From assembly GCF_024124905.1 (NCBI RefSeq), contig NZ_JAMXST010000003.1, positions 1 through 64,000 on the forward strand: DNA of 64,000 nucleotides. Reading direction: 5' to 3'. A model generated the notes under the pieces. The model did no database searches and had not been told where the DNA came from. It saw nothing but the letters and a program-made list of their open reading frames with translations. Position numbers and translations under genes: made by a program. Each line of letters starts with the position of its first letter. The stretch's first letter is position 1. Shown piece after piece: positions 34,621 through 43,326 of the stretch. Source of the DNA: Cellulosimicrobium cellulans. GTDB taxonomy: Bacteria; Actinomycetota; Actinomycetes; Actinomycetales; Cellulomonadaceae.

Positions 34621-35958
34621 GTGTCAAGAACCCCACCTGTTTCCGGGTCCGACCGCCCCCTGACGGACCGCGCGGTCGTCGCGCGCGCCCGCTGGGCGCT
34701 CATGGTGCAGTTCGGGCTGTTCGGGGTCATCGGCGCGTCGTGGATGAGCCGCCTGCCCTCGGTCCGCGAGGCGCTGGGGATCAGCGCGAGCCAGCTCGGC
34801 CTGCTGCTCGTCGTCGGCGGCCTGGGCTCGCTCGTGTCCGTGGTGTCCGCGGGCGCGGTCGTCGCACGGTTCGGCAGCCGCACGACGCTCGTGGTCGCGA
34901 CGGTGGGGAACGTCGTCGGGTTCGGGCTCGTCGCGCTCGGCACCGGGACGGGAGGCGTCGTCCTCTTCGCGGCCGGGGCATTCCTCAACGGCGTGTGCGG
35001 CGCGCTCACCAACGTGCCGATCAACATCTGCGCGGCCTCCGTCGAGCAGCACGTCGGACGGGCGATCCTCCCCCACTTCCACGCCGCGTTCTCCATCGGC
35101 GCCGCGTGCGGGGCGCTCGTCGCGGCCGCGTTCTCGTGGGCGCACGTGGGCATCACCGCGCAGATCCTCGTCGTGACGCTCGCCGTCACGGTGGCGCGCG
35201 CCGTGCTCGTCGCCCCCGCGACCGCGCTCGCCCCCGACCGCACGGCGCCCGCGCGCGCGGCCGCGCCGTCGGGCACCACCGAGCCGGCCGACGACGGCGC
35301 GGCACCCGCACACCCGACCTCGCCGCGCCGCGGGGCGGGGGTGCGCGCCGCGCTCGCCGCGTGGCGCGAGCCGCGCACGCTCCTCATCGGGCTCGTGCTG
35401 CTCGCGTCGTCGCTGTCCGAAGGGTCGGCGGGCAACTGGCTCTCCATCGCCGTCGTCGACGGGTTCGCGGTGCGCGAGGCGCTCGGCGCCGTCGCGTACG
35501 GCACGTTCGTCGGCGCGATGACGGTGTTCCGGTTCGCCGGGACCGGGCTCATCGACCGGTTCGGGCGCGTGGCCGTGCTGCGCGCGTCGGGCGTCTCCGC
35601 GCTCGTCGGGCTGCTCGTGTTCGGCCTCGCGCCCAGCCTGCCGCTCGCGTGGGTCGGCATCGTCCTGTGGGGCTGCGGCGCCGCGCTCGCCAACCCCGTC
35701 GCCATCGCGGCGGCCTCCGACGACCCGGCCCACGCCGCGCCGCGCGTCGCGGTCGCGACGTCGTTCTCGACCGTCGCGATGCTCACCGCGCCGCCGCTGC
35801 TCGGCCTGCTCGTCGACCAGGTCGGGGCCCGCCACATGCTCCTGGTCATCTGCGCCGCGACCGTCCTGTCGCTCGCCGTGGCCGGCCAGGTACGCCCGCT
35901 CCCCCGCCCGGCACCCCACCCCGTGGCCGCGGTGCCCGCCGAGGAGCCCACGAGGTAG
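34621..35958 (+). CDS. MFS transporter
   Basis: 445 residues with twelve predicted membrane helices and the major-facilitator layout, including ASWMSRLPSVREALGISASQ after helix 1 and ARFGSRTTLVVATVGN between helices 2 and 3. A cytoplasmic Pro/Ala-rich linker separates the halves. It resembles YbjJ-like sugar or drug exporters, but the substrate is unknown. The start is GTG with TAGACT ending 7 bases upstream, so it is probably leaderless. An imperfect relative of the 60-bp palindrome lies just upstream (34529-34593). Confidence 0.85.
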   Translation: MSRTPPVSGSDRPLTDRAVVARARWALMVQFGLFGVIGASWMSRLPSVREALGISASQLGLLLVVGGLGSLVSVVSAGAVVARFGSRTTLVVATVGNVVGFGLVALGTGTGGVVLFAAGAFLNGVCGALTNVPINICAASVEQHVGRAILPHFHAAFSIGAACGALVAAAFSWAHVGITAQILVVTLAVTVARAVLVAPATALAPDRTAPARAAAPSGTTEPADDGAAPAHPTSPRRGAGVRAALAAWREPRTLLIGLVLLASSLSEGSAGNWLSIAVVDGFAVREALGAVAYGTFVGAMTVFRFAGTGLIDRFGRVAVLRASGVSALVGLLVFGLAPSLPLAWVGIVLWGCGAALANPVAIAAASDDPAHAAPRVAVATSFSTVAMLTAPPLLGLLVDQVGARHMLLVICAATVLSLAVAGQVRPLPRPAPHPVAAVPAEEPTR

Positions 35959-36016
35959 GACCCGGTCGCACGAGCGAGCAACCGTGGCCCCCGCACCGGC
36001 CACCACCTCGCGCACG

Positions 36017-36844
36017 ATGACCGAGAATCGACCCGTGGAGCTCACCCAGAGGGTCACGACGCTGCGACGCGAGGCGCGCGTGCGCGCCCTGGCCCGGCCG
36101 CGGTGGCCGTTCGCGGGGACGGTGCAGGACGAGACGCGGGACGGCGTCGGGCTGCGACGCTACGTCCCGGACGCGCACGACCCCCGCCGCGAGCCCGCGG
36201 CCGGGGTCGTGTTCCTGCACGGTGGGTACGGGCTGTTCGGAGACCTGGAGCTGCAGGACGCCTCGTGCCGACGCCTCGCGACCGCGCTCTCGACCACCGT
36301 CGTCTCCGTCGACTACCGGCTCGCGCCCGAGGGCACGCTCGCCGAGGCGACCGACGACGCGCTCGTCGCGCTCGCGCTCCTCGCCGCGGAGGGGGTCGGG
36401 AGGCCGGCCCTGTTCGGCGACTCCGCGGGCGGGGCCGTCGCGGTCGCCGCCGCGCACCTGGCCCACAGCACGCCGCTCGCCCCGGCATGGATCGCGCTCA
36501 CCAACCCGAATCTCGACCTGACGCTCGGGTCGTTCGACCCGGACCGGCCGGGCGGGCCCGACGCCGCGCTGTCCGCGGAGTCCTTCCGCGCCTGGACCCG
36601 GGTCGCCGACCTCGCGGACGCGCCGCGGCTCGACCTCGACGCGTCGCGGCTCCCACCGACGTTCCTCGCGGTCGGCGACCAGGACGCGCTGCTCCCCGAG
36701 GCGCGGACGCTCGCCGCGTCGTGCGCGCGCGACGGCGTCCGCTGCGAGCTCGTCGAGGTGCCCGGCGCGAGCCACGGTTTCCTCGGCGGCGACGCCGCGC
36801 CCGGGGTGCTCGCGGACCTCCGGACGTTCGTCCGCGCCGTCTGA
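36017..36844 (+). CDS. Alpha/beta hydrolase (hormone-sensitive lipase-like)
   Basis: 275 residues. The oxyanion-hole motif HGG (VVFLHGGYGLFGD), the nucleophile elbow GDSAGG, an acidic residue in FLAVGDQDALLPE and the catalytic His in PGASHGFLGG are all in order. These are esterases or lipases of short-chain substrates; YRLAPE after the first strand is also typical. There is no signal peptide, so it is cytoplasmic. A GTG 33 bases upstream is an alternative start. A strong hairpin separates it from the convergent TIM-barrel gene. Confidence 0.88.
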   Translation: MTENRPVELTQRVTTLRREARVRALARPRWPFAGTVQDETRDGVGLRRYVPDAHDPRREPAAGVVFLHGGYGLFGDLELQDASCRRLATALSTTVVSVDYRLAPEGTLAEATDDALVALALLAAEGVGRPALFGDSAGGAVAVAAAHLAHSTPLAPAWIALTNPNLDLTLGSFDPDRPGGPDAALSAESFRAWTRVADLADAPRLDLDASRLPPTFLAVGDQDALLPEARTLAASCARDGVRCELVEVPGASHGFLGGDAAPGVLADLRTFVRAV

Positions 36845-36873
36845 CCGCGCACGCACGAGGGCCCGCGCACGCA

Positions 36874-36911
36874 CGAGGGCCCCGCCCGCGCAGCCGCGGA
36901 CGGGGCCCTCG
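36874..36911. terminator. Bidirectional terminator hairpin
   Basis: A 17-bp stem with one G-U type mismatch (cgagggccccgcccgcg with cgcggacggggccctcg) and a cagc loop between two convergent genes. A short direct repeat (gcacgcacgagggccc) overlaps its left side. Confidence 0.85.
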
Positions 36912-36923
36912 AGGCCGGGTGCC

Positions 36924-37910
36924 TCAGCCGCGCAGGCCGAGGATCGACGTGTAGCTGCGCCGGGCGTTGCCGAACGAGTCGACCGGGTTCGGCGGGACGG
37001 CGGTCGTGGGGGCGTTGTCCTGCTCCCAGATGCCCCAGCGCGTGCCGCGCGCCTTCGTCGCGCGGAGGAACTCGCGGTACGGCAGGTCGCCCGCGTCGAA
37101 CTCGATGATGTCGAACCCGTTCGGGTTCGCCTCGTTGCGCGCCCCGTCCTTGAGGTGCAGGAGCGGGTAGCGGTGCGCGTGGTTCCGGACGTAGTCGATC
37201 GGCTCGAAGCCCGGGTAGAGGTGCTGCCCGACGAACGCCCAGTAGACGTCCATCTCGAGGAACACCGTGCGGGGGTCGGTGTTGTCGAAGAAGACGTCGT
37301 ACAGCCGGACGTCGGGGCGGTCCGTCGCGAACGCGAACTCTCCCGCGTGGTTGTGCTGGTAGAGCTTGAGCCCCGCGGCGGCCGCCTGGGCGCCCCACGC
37401 GTTGAACTCGTCCGCGGCGGCGCGGTACCCGTCGACCGTGTTGACGTTGGACGGGGCGTTCGCCGTGCCGACGTGCGGCATGCCGAGGATGTTGGCGATC
37501 TCGAGCTGGCGCGGGAGGTCGGTGCGCAGCGCGTTGATGCCGACGTGGGAGCCGACGGCGCGCAGCCCGTTGTCGTCGAGGAGCTGACGGATCTCCTCGG
37601 GAGTGATCGGCCCGACCTGGTTCTGGGTGTAGCCGGCGAACTCGATCTCCGAGTAGCCGATGTCCGCGAGCTGCTCGAACACCGTCCGGAACCCGAGGCT
37701 CGAGACCTTGTCACGGATCGAGTAGAGCTGGATGCCGATCTTGCCCGGGGGGACCAGGCGACCGTTGCCCGCGGCCGCGAGCGGCCCGGCGGCCGTCGGG
37801 GCGGGGGCGGCGCCGGCCGCCGGCGCGACGGCGGCACCGAGGCCCACGGCCACGGTCGACGTCGCGAGCGCCTTGATCAGGCTGCGGCGCGTCATCTGAG
37901 ACTTGCTCAT
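36924..37910 (-). CDS. Tat-exported sugar isomerase/epimerase-like TIM-barrel protein
   Basis: 328 residues. The N-terminus has a twin-arginine signal (MTRRSLIKALATSTVAVGLG). The mature part is an AP-endonuclease-2/xylose-isomerase-like barrel: GKIGIQLYSIRD, FEQLADIGYSEIEFAGYTQN, LRAVGSHVG, LKLYQHNHAGEF, TVFLEMDVYW and YPLLHLKDG, with the usual metal-binding Glu, Asp and His. AAGGAG precedes the ATG. Secreted members occur beside DUF1080 proteins in 3-keto-glycoside pathways, where they hydrate a 3-keto-glucal. The DUF1080 gene here is about 3.5 kb away, so a shared pathway is possible but not shown. Confidence 0.85.
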   Translation of the reverse strand: MSKSQMTRRSLIKALATSTVAVGLGAAVAPAAGAAPAPTAAGPLAAAGNGRLVPPGKIGIQLYSIRDKVSSLGFRTVFEQLADIGYSEIEFAGYTQNQVGPITPEEIRQLLDDNGLRAVGSHVGINALRTDLPRQLEIANILGMPHVGTANAPSNVNTVDGYRAAADEFNAWGAQAAAAGLKLYQHNHAGEFAFATDRPDVRLYDVFFDNTDPRTVFLEMDVYWAFVGQHLYPGFEPIDYVRNHAHRYPLLHLKDGARNEANPNGFDIIEFDAGDLPYREFLRATKARGTRWGIWEQDNAPTTAVPPNPVDSFGNARRSYTSILGLRG

Positions 37911-38279
37911 CGTCTCTCCTTCGAGGGATGGGACGGTGCGGCTCGGGCGAGCCGCACCGCGGGTGGTGCAGGTCGGCGGCGGACGGCGGTACAGGCGCTC
38001 GTCGTCACGCCGACGACAGGTCCTCGGGCGGCCCTCTTCGTCGTCCGTCCTCGTCAGGGCCGTACAGCGCCCTGCGTCTGGTCCTCCTCGTCTCGTCGTC
38101 GAGCGAGTCCTCCGCACGTCGTCGTGCCGGAGGAGCGCGTCCCACCGTGTCGGGCGGCCTCTCACCTACCACCCGGTCGTCATCCTACGAGGCTTCTGTC
38201 GGGTGTCAATCAAAAGTCGAAAGTTCATCGATGGCGACCCGGTCCGGGGGCCCCCGCAGCGCGCACCTAGGATCGGCGC
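37911..38279. other. Intergenic region between divergent genes
   Basis: About 370 bases with no convincing gene. It carries the promoter of the TIM-barrel gene on the minus strand and, at 38268-38273, the TAGGAT -10 box of the plus-strand gene. AT-richer tracts near 38200-38232 (tcaatcaaaagtcgaaagtt) stand out and could be an operator. Confidence 0.5.
38268..38273 (+). promoter_or_regulatory. -10 box of a leaderless gene
   Basis: TAGGAT ends 6 bases before the ATG at 38280, which has no Shine-Dalgarno. The transcript would start at or next to the start codon. Confidence 0.6.
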
Positions 38280-39980
38280 ATGCCACGACGTCGACGTCCT
38301 GACCACGGCCGGGTCGCGTTCGAGCTCGAGGAGGGTCCGCACGCCGCGGACGCGGCTCCCGACGGCGACCCGGCGGGCGCGCCGGCGGGCACCGGCTCCC
38401 CGGACGGCGACACCGGGAGCGCGAGCCCCGACGCTCCTCGCCCGACCGGCGCCGCACGACGGCGGGGTCGACGGGGAGCCCTCGTCGCGGCCGCCGCGGC
38501 CGTGGTCGTCGTAGGCGGCATGATCGTCGTGGACGCCGTGTCGTCGCGCGGGTCGCTCGAGACGGTGCGGCGTGCGGTCGGCGGCGTCGAGCCCCTCCCG
38601 GCCGCACCGACCGAGCTCTGGACCGTGCCGGCGCAGACGGCGGGGACCCCCGCCACGCTGCCCGGTCTCGTCGTCCTCGTGCGGGACGACGAGGCGGTGG
38701 CCCACGACGTCGACACCGGCGAGGTCCGGTGGACGGTGCCGCTCCCGCCCACCTCGCGGTGCGGCGGCGAGCTCGTGGTCTCCGCGACGGCTCCGGTGCC
38801 CGACGACGAGCTCGTGTGCGTGACGGACGACGTGCCGTCGCCCCTCGAGGCGACGACCGCCCTCACGCCGCTCGGAGACGAGCCGGTCCCCGCCGCCGAG
38901 GGCGCCGAGGTCACCGTGATCGACGCCGAGGGGAACGCCGAGACCCGCACGCTGGACGCGGCGCGCGGCTGGTCCGCGCCCGGTCCGGACGGGAGCGTCG
39001 CTCGGTTCCGCCGCGCGGGCGAGGCGCCGGACGGGCCGCGCGTCACGGTCGACCCGACGACGGGCGTGCCCTCCGACCTCTCGGCCGGCCGCCCCGCCGT
39101 CGTCACGCTCGAGGACGCGAGGACGGGCCAGGTCCGCTGGGAGCACGAGCTCCCGTTCGTGCCCGAGGAGGGGTCGTGCGCGCCGTACTCCGACACGGAG
39201 AGCGTCACCTACGCCGACCTCGACGGTGCGACGTTCGTCCTGGGGGCGGGGCTCGTCGTCGTGCAGGGATGCGGGGTCGACGCCTGGTTCACGGCCGACG
39301 GGACGCGGGTCGACGACCCGCGGGCGCCCGCCGACGTGCTCTCGCGGCTTCCCGACGGCGCGCTCTACCGTACGACGCCACCGGGCTCCGCCGCCGACGG
39401 CGCCGCGTCGACGGGACCCCCGGTCGTGCTGGAGCCCGAGGGCGAGGTCCGCTGGGAGCCCCCGGGCACGGTCCTCGTCCCGCACGCCACGGACGGCGCC
39501 ACGGGCGGCCTCGTCCTCACGCGCGAGGTCACCTCTCTCGTCGCCCGCGACGCGACGGGCGCACGACGCTGGGAGAGCTCCGGGGTGAACGGCGCCGAGT
39601 CCGCCTACGTCGTCGCGGCCGGCACGGCCGTGGTCCGCCAGGGGATGGGCAACGTCGTCGTGGGCGTCGACGTGGAGACCGGACGCGTGCTCTGGACGCG
39701 AACCGCCGAGGTGCTGGCCCCGCCCGACCCCGACGGCGCCCCGACCCCCGCCCCGATGTCGATGGTCACGCAGGCGTTCACGGACGGGGCGCGGGCGCTG
39801 CTCGTCGTGACGACCTGGTCGGAGGACGGCGAGGACACCGCGCGGCTCGTCGCGCTCGACCTCCGCGACGGTGACGTCGAGTGGCGCGGCGACGCGACGA
39901 CCGGGTCGTGGTACGTCGCGGTCCAGGGCCGGCTGCTGCGCGCGGACCGCGGGGACGCGACCGTCACCCGGCTGGGCTGA
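38280..39980 (+). CDS. Membrane-anchored PQQ-like beta-propeller protein
   Basis: 566 residues. A basic, Pro/Gly-rich cytoplasmic part (about 65 residues) leads to one membrane helix (RGALVAAAAAVVVVGGMIVV). The extracytoplasmic part has repeated blades typical of PQQ-binding-like propellers, such as AHDVDTGEVRWTVPLP, EDARTGQVRWEHELP, GVDVETGRVLWTR and ALDLRDGDVEWRGD. There are no obvious catalytic residues, so a structural or binding role is likely. The related BamB-like proteins act as scaffolds. It is probably leaderless. Confidence 0.82.
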   Translation: MPRRRRPDHGRVAFELEEGPHAADAAPDGDPAGAPAGTGSPDGDTGSASPDAPRPTGAARRRGRRGALVAAAAAVVVVGGMIVVDAVSSRGSLETVRRAVGGVEPLPAAPTELWTVPAQTAGTPATLPGLVVLVRDDEAVAHDVDTGEVRWTVPLPPTSRCGGELVVSATAPVPDDELVCVTDDVPSPLEATTALTPLGDEPVPAAEGAEVTVIDAEGNAETRTLDAARGWSAPGPDGSVARFRRAGEAPDGPRVTVDPTTGVPSDLSAGRPAVVTLEDARTGQVRWEHELPFVPEEGSCAPYSDTESVTYADLDGATFVLGAGLVVVQGCGVDAWFTADGTRVDDPRAPADVLSRLPDGALYRTTPPGSAADGAASTGPPVVLEPEGEVRWEPPGTVLVPHATDGATGGLVLTREVTSLVARDATGARRWESSGVNGAESAYVVAAGTAVVRQGMGNVVVGVDVETGRVLWTRTAEVLAPPDPDGAPTPAPMSMVTQAFTDGARALLVVTTWSEDGEDTARLVALDLRDGDVEWRGDATTGSWYVAVQGRLLRADRGDATVTRLG

Positions 39981-39998
39981 GCCGGCGGCTCCCGTCGG

Positions 39999-40391
39999 TC
40001 AGGTCCCGCCCGACCTGGCGGGGACGAGCGCGGTGTGGACGCAGCGCCACGCGTCGCCGCGACGGACGAACGTGTCGACCGACCACTCCTCGTCGCGGAA
40101 CGGCGTCCCCCGCCACGTGCCCGCGGACACGCCGCGCGCGAGGGTGACCGCGACGTCGTCGTGCACGCTCACCGCGACGAGCTCGGACGACATCTCGGTG
40201 TGCACGAGCTCCCCCGACGCGACGACCGCGAGGAACCCGGCGCGGGGCTGCGCGTTCCCGTCCGTCCCCACGACCACCCAGCCCGGGTCGACGAACGCGT
40301 CGATCGCGGCGGGGTCGTTCGCGACGAGCGAGTCACCCCACGCGCGCAGCAGCGCGGCGAATGCCGTACGGGTCCTCGGGTCCTCCGTCAT
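39999..40391 (-). CDS. SnoaL/DUF4440-like protein
   Basis: 130 residues with an NTF2-like fold pattern: AFAALLRAWGDSLVANDPAA, DPGWVVVGTDGNAQPRAGFL, VSVHDDVAVTLARGVSAGTW and WSVDTFVRRGDAWRCVHTAL. Members are small enzymes or binding proteins such as ketosteroid-isomerase relatives; function here is unknown. GGAGGAG lies upstream of the ATG. It is downstream of the DNA-alkylation-repair-like gene on the same strand, 30 bases after its stop. Confidence 0.8.
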   Translation of the reverse strand: MTEDPRTRTAFAALLRAWGDSLVANDPAAIDAFVDPGWVVVGTDGNAQPRAGFLAVVASGELVHTEMSSELVAVSVHDDVAVTLARGVSAGTWRGTPFRDEEWSVDTFVRRGDAWRCVHTALVPARSGGT

Positions 40392-40421
40392 GACGTCGCT
40401 CCTCCGCTCGTCCGGGCCAGG

Positions 40422-41117
40422 TCAGCGCGCGAGCCACTCCTTGCGCTCCGCGGGCGGCAGCTTCTCCACCGCGGCCCGCAGCACGTCGCGCGGCATGGTC
40501 GCGGCGTGGTCCTCGAGGAACGTCCGCAGCCGCTCGGGCTCGACGTCGCCCGCGTGGCGCAGCATCCACCCGACGCCCTTCTGCACGTAGGGCTCGGGGT
40601 CGTCGACGAGGACCTCGGAGAGCCGGAACGTGTCGTCGACCTGGCCGCGCCGCAGGAACGCGGCCGTCGCGACGATCGCGGAGCGCCGGCGCGGCCAGTC
40701 CGGCGCGCGGGCGAGGTCGTCGAGGACGTCCCGTGGCCGGTCGAGGAGCCACGACCCGAGCACCTGGTAGGCGGTGAGGTCGACGAGGTCCCACGTGTCG
40801 ATCCGGTCGTGGCGGCGCAGGAAGAGCTCGACGAGCTCCGCGTGCCGCTCGACGGTGACGCGCCGGGCCGTCGCCGCCTTGCCCATGATCGAGCAGCCGC
40901 CGGCCCGCACCTCGTGCACGCGGTCCTCGAGGAGCAGCTCGATCTGGTCCACCGGCAGGTCGAGCGCACCCTTCGCGAGCGTGAACACGTCGCCCATGCG
41001 CACCCCGGCGAGCGTGTCGTCGCCCGGGAAGTGCCGCGCGTAGGCGCGGCGCTGGGCCGCGGTCGCGCGCGCGAGCAGGTCGGCGCGGAAGTCGGTCGCC
41101 GTGGTGTACGGCGGCAT
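40422..41117 (-). CDS. DNA alkylation repair (AlkD-like) HEAT-repeat protein
   Basis: 231 residues, all helical. GVRMGDVFTLAKGALDLPVD, WDLVDLTAYQVLGSWLLDRP, RRSAIVATAAFLRRGQVDDT and YVQKGVGWMLRHAGDVEPER match the AlkC/AlkD repeat family, including the Trp/Asp/Arg positions used to flip out damaged bases. AlkD removes 3-methyladenine and 7-methylguanine adducts. GGAGAAGG precedes the ATG. It is the first gene of a pair with the SnoaL-like gene. Activity is not certain, since many family members are untested. Confidence 0.85.
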   Translation of the reverse strand: MPPYTTATDFRADLLARATAAQRRAYARHFPGDDTLAGVRMGDVFTLAKGALDLPVDQIELLLEDRVHEVRAGGCSIMGKAATARRVTVERHAELVELFLRRHDRIDTWDLVDLTAYQVLGSWLLDRPRDVLDDLARAPDWPRRRSAIVATAAFLRRGQVDDTFRLSEVLVDDPEPYVQKGVGWMLRHAGDVEPERLRTFLEDHAATMPRDVLRAAVEKLPPAERKEWLAR

Positions 41118-41187
41118 CGTCCTTCTCCTCTCGTGCGGGCGGTCGCCCGCGGTCCGTGCGGTCCGCGCCGCGGCGCGGTCCGTGCGC

Positions 41188-41973
41188 TCAGCGCGGCGCC
41201 ATGCGGATCGCACCGTCGAGGCGCACCACCTCGCCGTTGAGCATCGGGTTCTCGACGATCGCGCGCACCAGGTGCGCGTACTCCTCCGGCCGCCCGAGCC
41301 GGCTCGGGTGCGGCACCTGCGCGCCGAGCGACTCCTGCGCCGCCTCGGGGAGCGACGCCATCATGGGGGTGCGGAAGATGCCCGGTGCGATGGTCATCAC
41401 CCGGATCCGGTGCTGCGCGAGGTCGCGCGCGAGCGGCAGCGTGAGGCCCGCGACGCCCGCCTTGGAGGCCGCGTAGGCGGCCTGCCCGACCTGCCCGTCG
41501 AACGCCGCGACCGACGCGGTCTGCACGACGACGCCGCGCTCCTCCCCGTCCGGACCGGGGCCGTCAGGCCCCAGGGGGTCGAGGGCGAGCATGCGCTCGG
41601 CCGCGAGACGGACGACGTTGAACGTCCCGACGAGGTTGACGTCCACGACGCGCCGGAAGGCGTCCAGGGCGTGCACGCCGGACTTCCCGAGCACGCGCTG
41701 CGCGAGCACGATCCCGGCGCAGCTCACGACGACGCGCGCCCCGCCCAGGTCGTCCGCGGCGTCCAGCGCCCGCGCCACGTCGTCCTCGCTCGTCACGTCC
41801 GTGGGGACGAACCGCGCCGCGTCGCCCAGCGCCCCGGCGACCGCGACGCCGTCGGACGACGCGAGGTCCGCGAGGACCACCCGCGCCCCTGCCGCGACCA
41901 GGCCCTCCGCCGTCGCGCGCCCGAGGCCCGAGGCCCCTCCGGTCACCAGGGCGACCGTGCCCTCGATCCGCAT
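41188..41973 (-). CDS. Short-chain dehydrogenase (3-hydroxyacyl-CoA dehydrogenase-like)
   Basis: 261 residues. The Rossmann motif [19 protein letters not shown] equivalent SCAGI, catalytic Ser in [10 protein letters not shown] and the YAASK motif (Tyr-x3-Lys) are present. The order and the ending [20 protein letters not shown] resemble type-2 3-hydroxyacyl-CoA/17-beta-hydroxysteroid dehydrogenases, which act in fatty-acid or branched-chain catabolism with NAD. GGAGGGTGAG precedes the ATG. No other beta-oxidation gene is near. Confidence 0.9.
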   Translation of the reverse strand: MRIEGTVALVTGGASGLGRATAEGLVAAGARVVLADLASSDGVAVAGALGDAARFVPTDVTSEDDVARALDAADDLGGARVVVSCAGIVLAQRVLGKSGVHALDAFRRVVDVNLVGTFNVVRLAAERMLALDPLGPDGPGPDGEERGVVVQTASVAAFDGQVGQAAYAASKAGVAGLTLPLARDLAQHRIRVMTIAPGIFRTPMMASLPEAAQESLGAQVPHPSRLGRPEEYAHLVRAIVENPMLNGEVVRLDGAIRMAPR

Positions 41974-42115
41974 GTCTCACCCTCCGTCACCTGCGCGGGC
42001 GTCGTCGCCCGCCCCGCTGACCGTACCCAGGTCGACCCGCGGGTCGCGAGATCGACCCACCGAGGGTCGATCTCGGACGCTCGGGCCGATCTCGCGTCGG
42101 CACCGGCGGAGGCTG

Positions 42116-42682
42116 TCAGTGCGACGGCATCTCCAGGCACCCGCCGTCGGCGATCGGCCCTCCGGAGTCGAGCGTCACGGCGTCGGGCGCGACCGCCCCG
42201 TACACGCAGCCGCCGGGGACCGCGACCCCGACGCCGACGACCGGGACGACGTCGCCGAACGCGTTCCTGTCCACGACCTGCACGTTCTCGAAGCCCGCCG
42301 CGACGAGCGCGGCCGAGACCTCGTCGCCGTCGACGGCCGACCCGTCGGCGACCGGGTCGAGCGCGGCCTGGACGGCGGGCACCGCGAGCGCCGCCTCCGC
42401 GTGGTCCTCGGGCGCGCCCGCGCGCTGCCGGTACGCCTCGTTGGACGCGTCGAGCCCGGCCTCCTGCCCGACGGCGGTCGCGTCCTCGGCCGTCACGGTG
42501 GCCTCGGGCTGGGACGAGTCGTACGACCCGGCCCACTGCTTCATGGTGACCCCCACGAACACGGAGTACCCCACGACGCCCACGCACGCGAAGATCACGA
42601 GCCCCACGACCACGCCGACGACGGCGCTCCCGAGGCGCGACGTGCCGTCCGTGCGGGAGTCGTCCAGGTCGGGCGTGGTCAT
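42116..42682 (-). CDS. Single-pass membrane protein of unknown function
   Basis: 188 residues: a short polar N-terminus, one membrane helix (VVGVVVGLVIFACVGVVGYS) and a 130-residue outer domain with two cysteines near its end (GGCVYGAVAPD, GGCLEMPSH). The outer domain is not recognised with confidence. CAGACT ends 6 bases before the ATG, suggesting a leaderless transcript. It is divergent from the glutathione peroxidase gene. Confidence 0.75.
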   Translation of the reverse strand: MTTPDLDDSRTDGTSRLGSAVVGVVVGLVIFACVGVVGYSVFVGVTMKQWAGSYDSSQPEATVTAEDATAVGQEAGLDASNEAYRQRAGAPEDHAEAALAVPAVQAALDPVADGSAVDGDEVSAALVAAGFENVQVVDRNAFGDVVPVVGVGVAVPGGCVYGAVAPDAVTLDSGGPIADGGCLEMPSH

Positions 42683-42817
42683 GTCGCGAGTCTGACGGGC
42701 CCGGTGGTGGACGGCGACCGCGGGCGCGACCTCGGCCCGAGATCTTCACATCTCGGGCGCCGCCGGGTGCAGGATGGGAGACGACCCGTCTCCGCCTGAC
42801 CGTCAGGAGCGCCCCGC

Positions 42818-43300
42818 ATGAGCCTGTACGACATCCCGTTCGACGCCATGGACGGGACGACGCGCACCCTGCGCGAGCACGCGGACGACGTCGTGCTCGT
42901 CGTGAACGTCGCGTCGCGGTGCGGCCTCGCGCCGCAGTACGCGACGCTCGAGGCGATGCACGAGAAGTACCGCGACCGCGGGTTCACCGTCATCGGGTTC
43001 CCGAGCAACCAGTTCCTCCAGGAGCTCGGCACCAACGAGGCGATCCAGGAGTTCTGCTCGCTGACGTACGGCGTGACGTTCCCCGTGGTCGACCGCGTGC
43101 GCGTCAACGGGCGGCACGCGCACCCGCTCTACCAGGAGCTCAAGAAGGCGCCGGACGCCGAGGGGAAGGCCGGCCGGGTCACGTGGAACTTCGAGAAGTT
43201 CGTGGTCCTCCCCGGCGGCGAGGTGCACCGCTTCCGCCCCCGTACCCTCCCCGACGACCCGGCCATCGTCGACCTCGTCGAGGCGCACCTGCCGCGCTGA
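42818..43300 (+). CDS. Glutathione peroxidase family protein
   Basis: 160 residues. It starts SLYDIPFDAMDGTTRTL, with the peroxidatic Cys in NVASRCGLAPQY, the Gln in FPSNQFLQELGTNEAIQEFC and the Trp/Asn in TWNFEKF. These are cysteine (not selenocysteine) GPx-type peroxidases, usually thioredoxin-dependent in bacteria, reducing hydrogen peroxide and lipid hydroperoxides. Cys in EFCSLTYG is a possible resolving residue. GGAG lies upstream of the ATG. Confidence 0.92.
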   Translation: MSLYDIPFDAMDGTTRTLREHADDVVLVVNVASRCGLAPQYATLEAMHEKYRDRGFTVIGFPSNQFLQELGTNEAIQEFCSLTYGVTFPVVDRVRVNGRHAHPLYQELKKAPDAEGKAGRVTWNFEKFVVLPGGEVHRFRPRTLPDDPAIVDLVEAHLPR

Positions 43301-43326
43301 GCGCACGCCACCTCGCGTAGCGGGCG

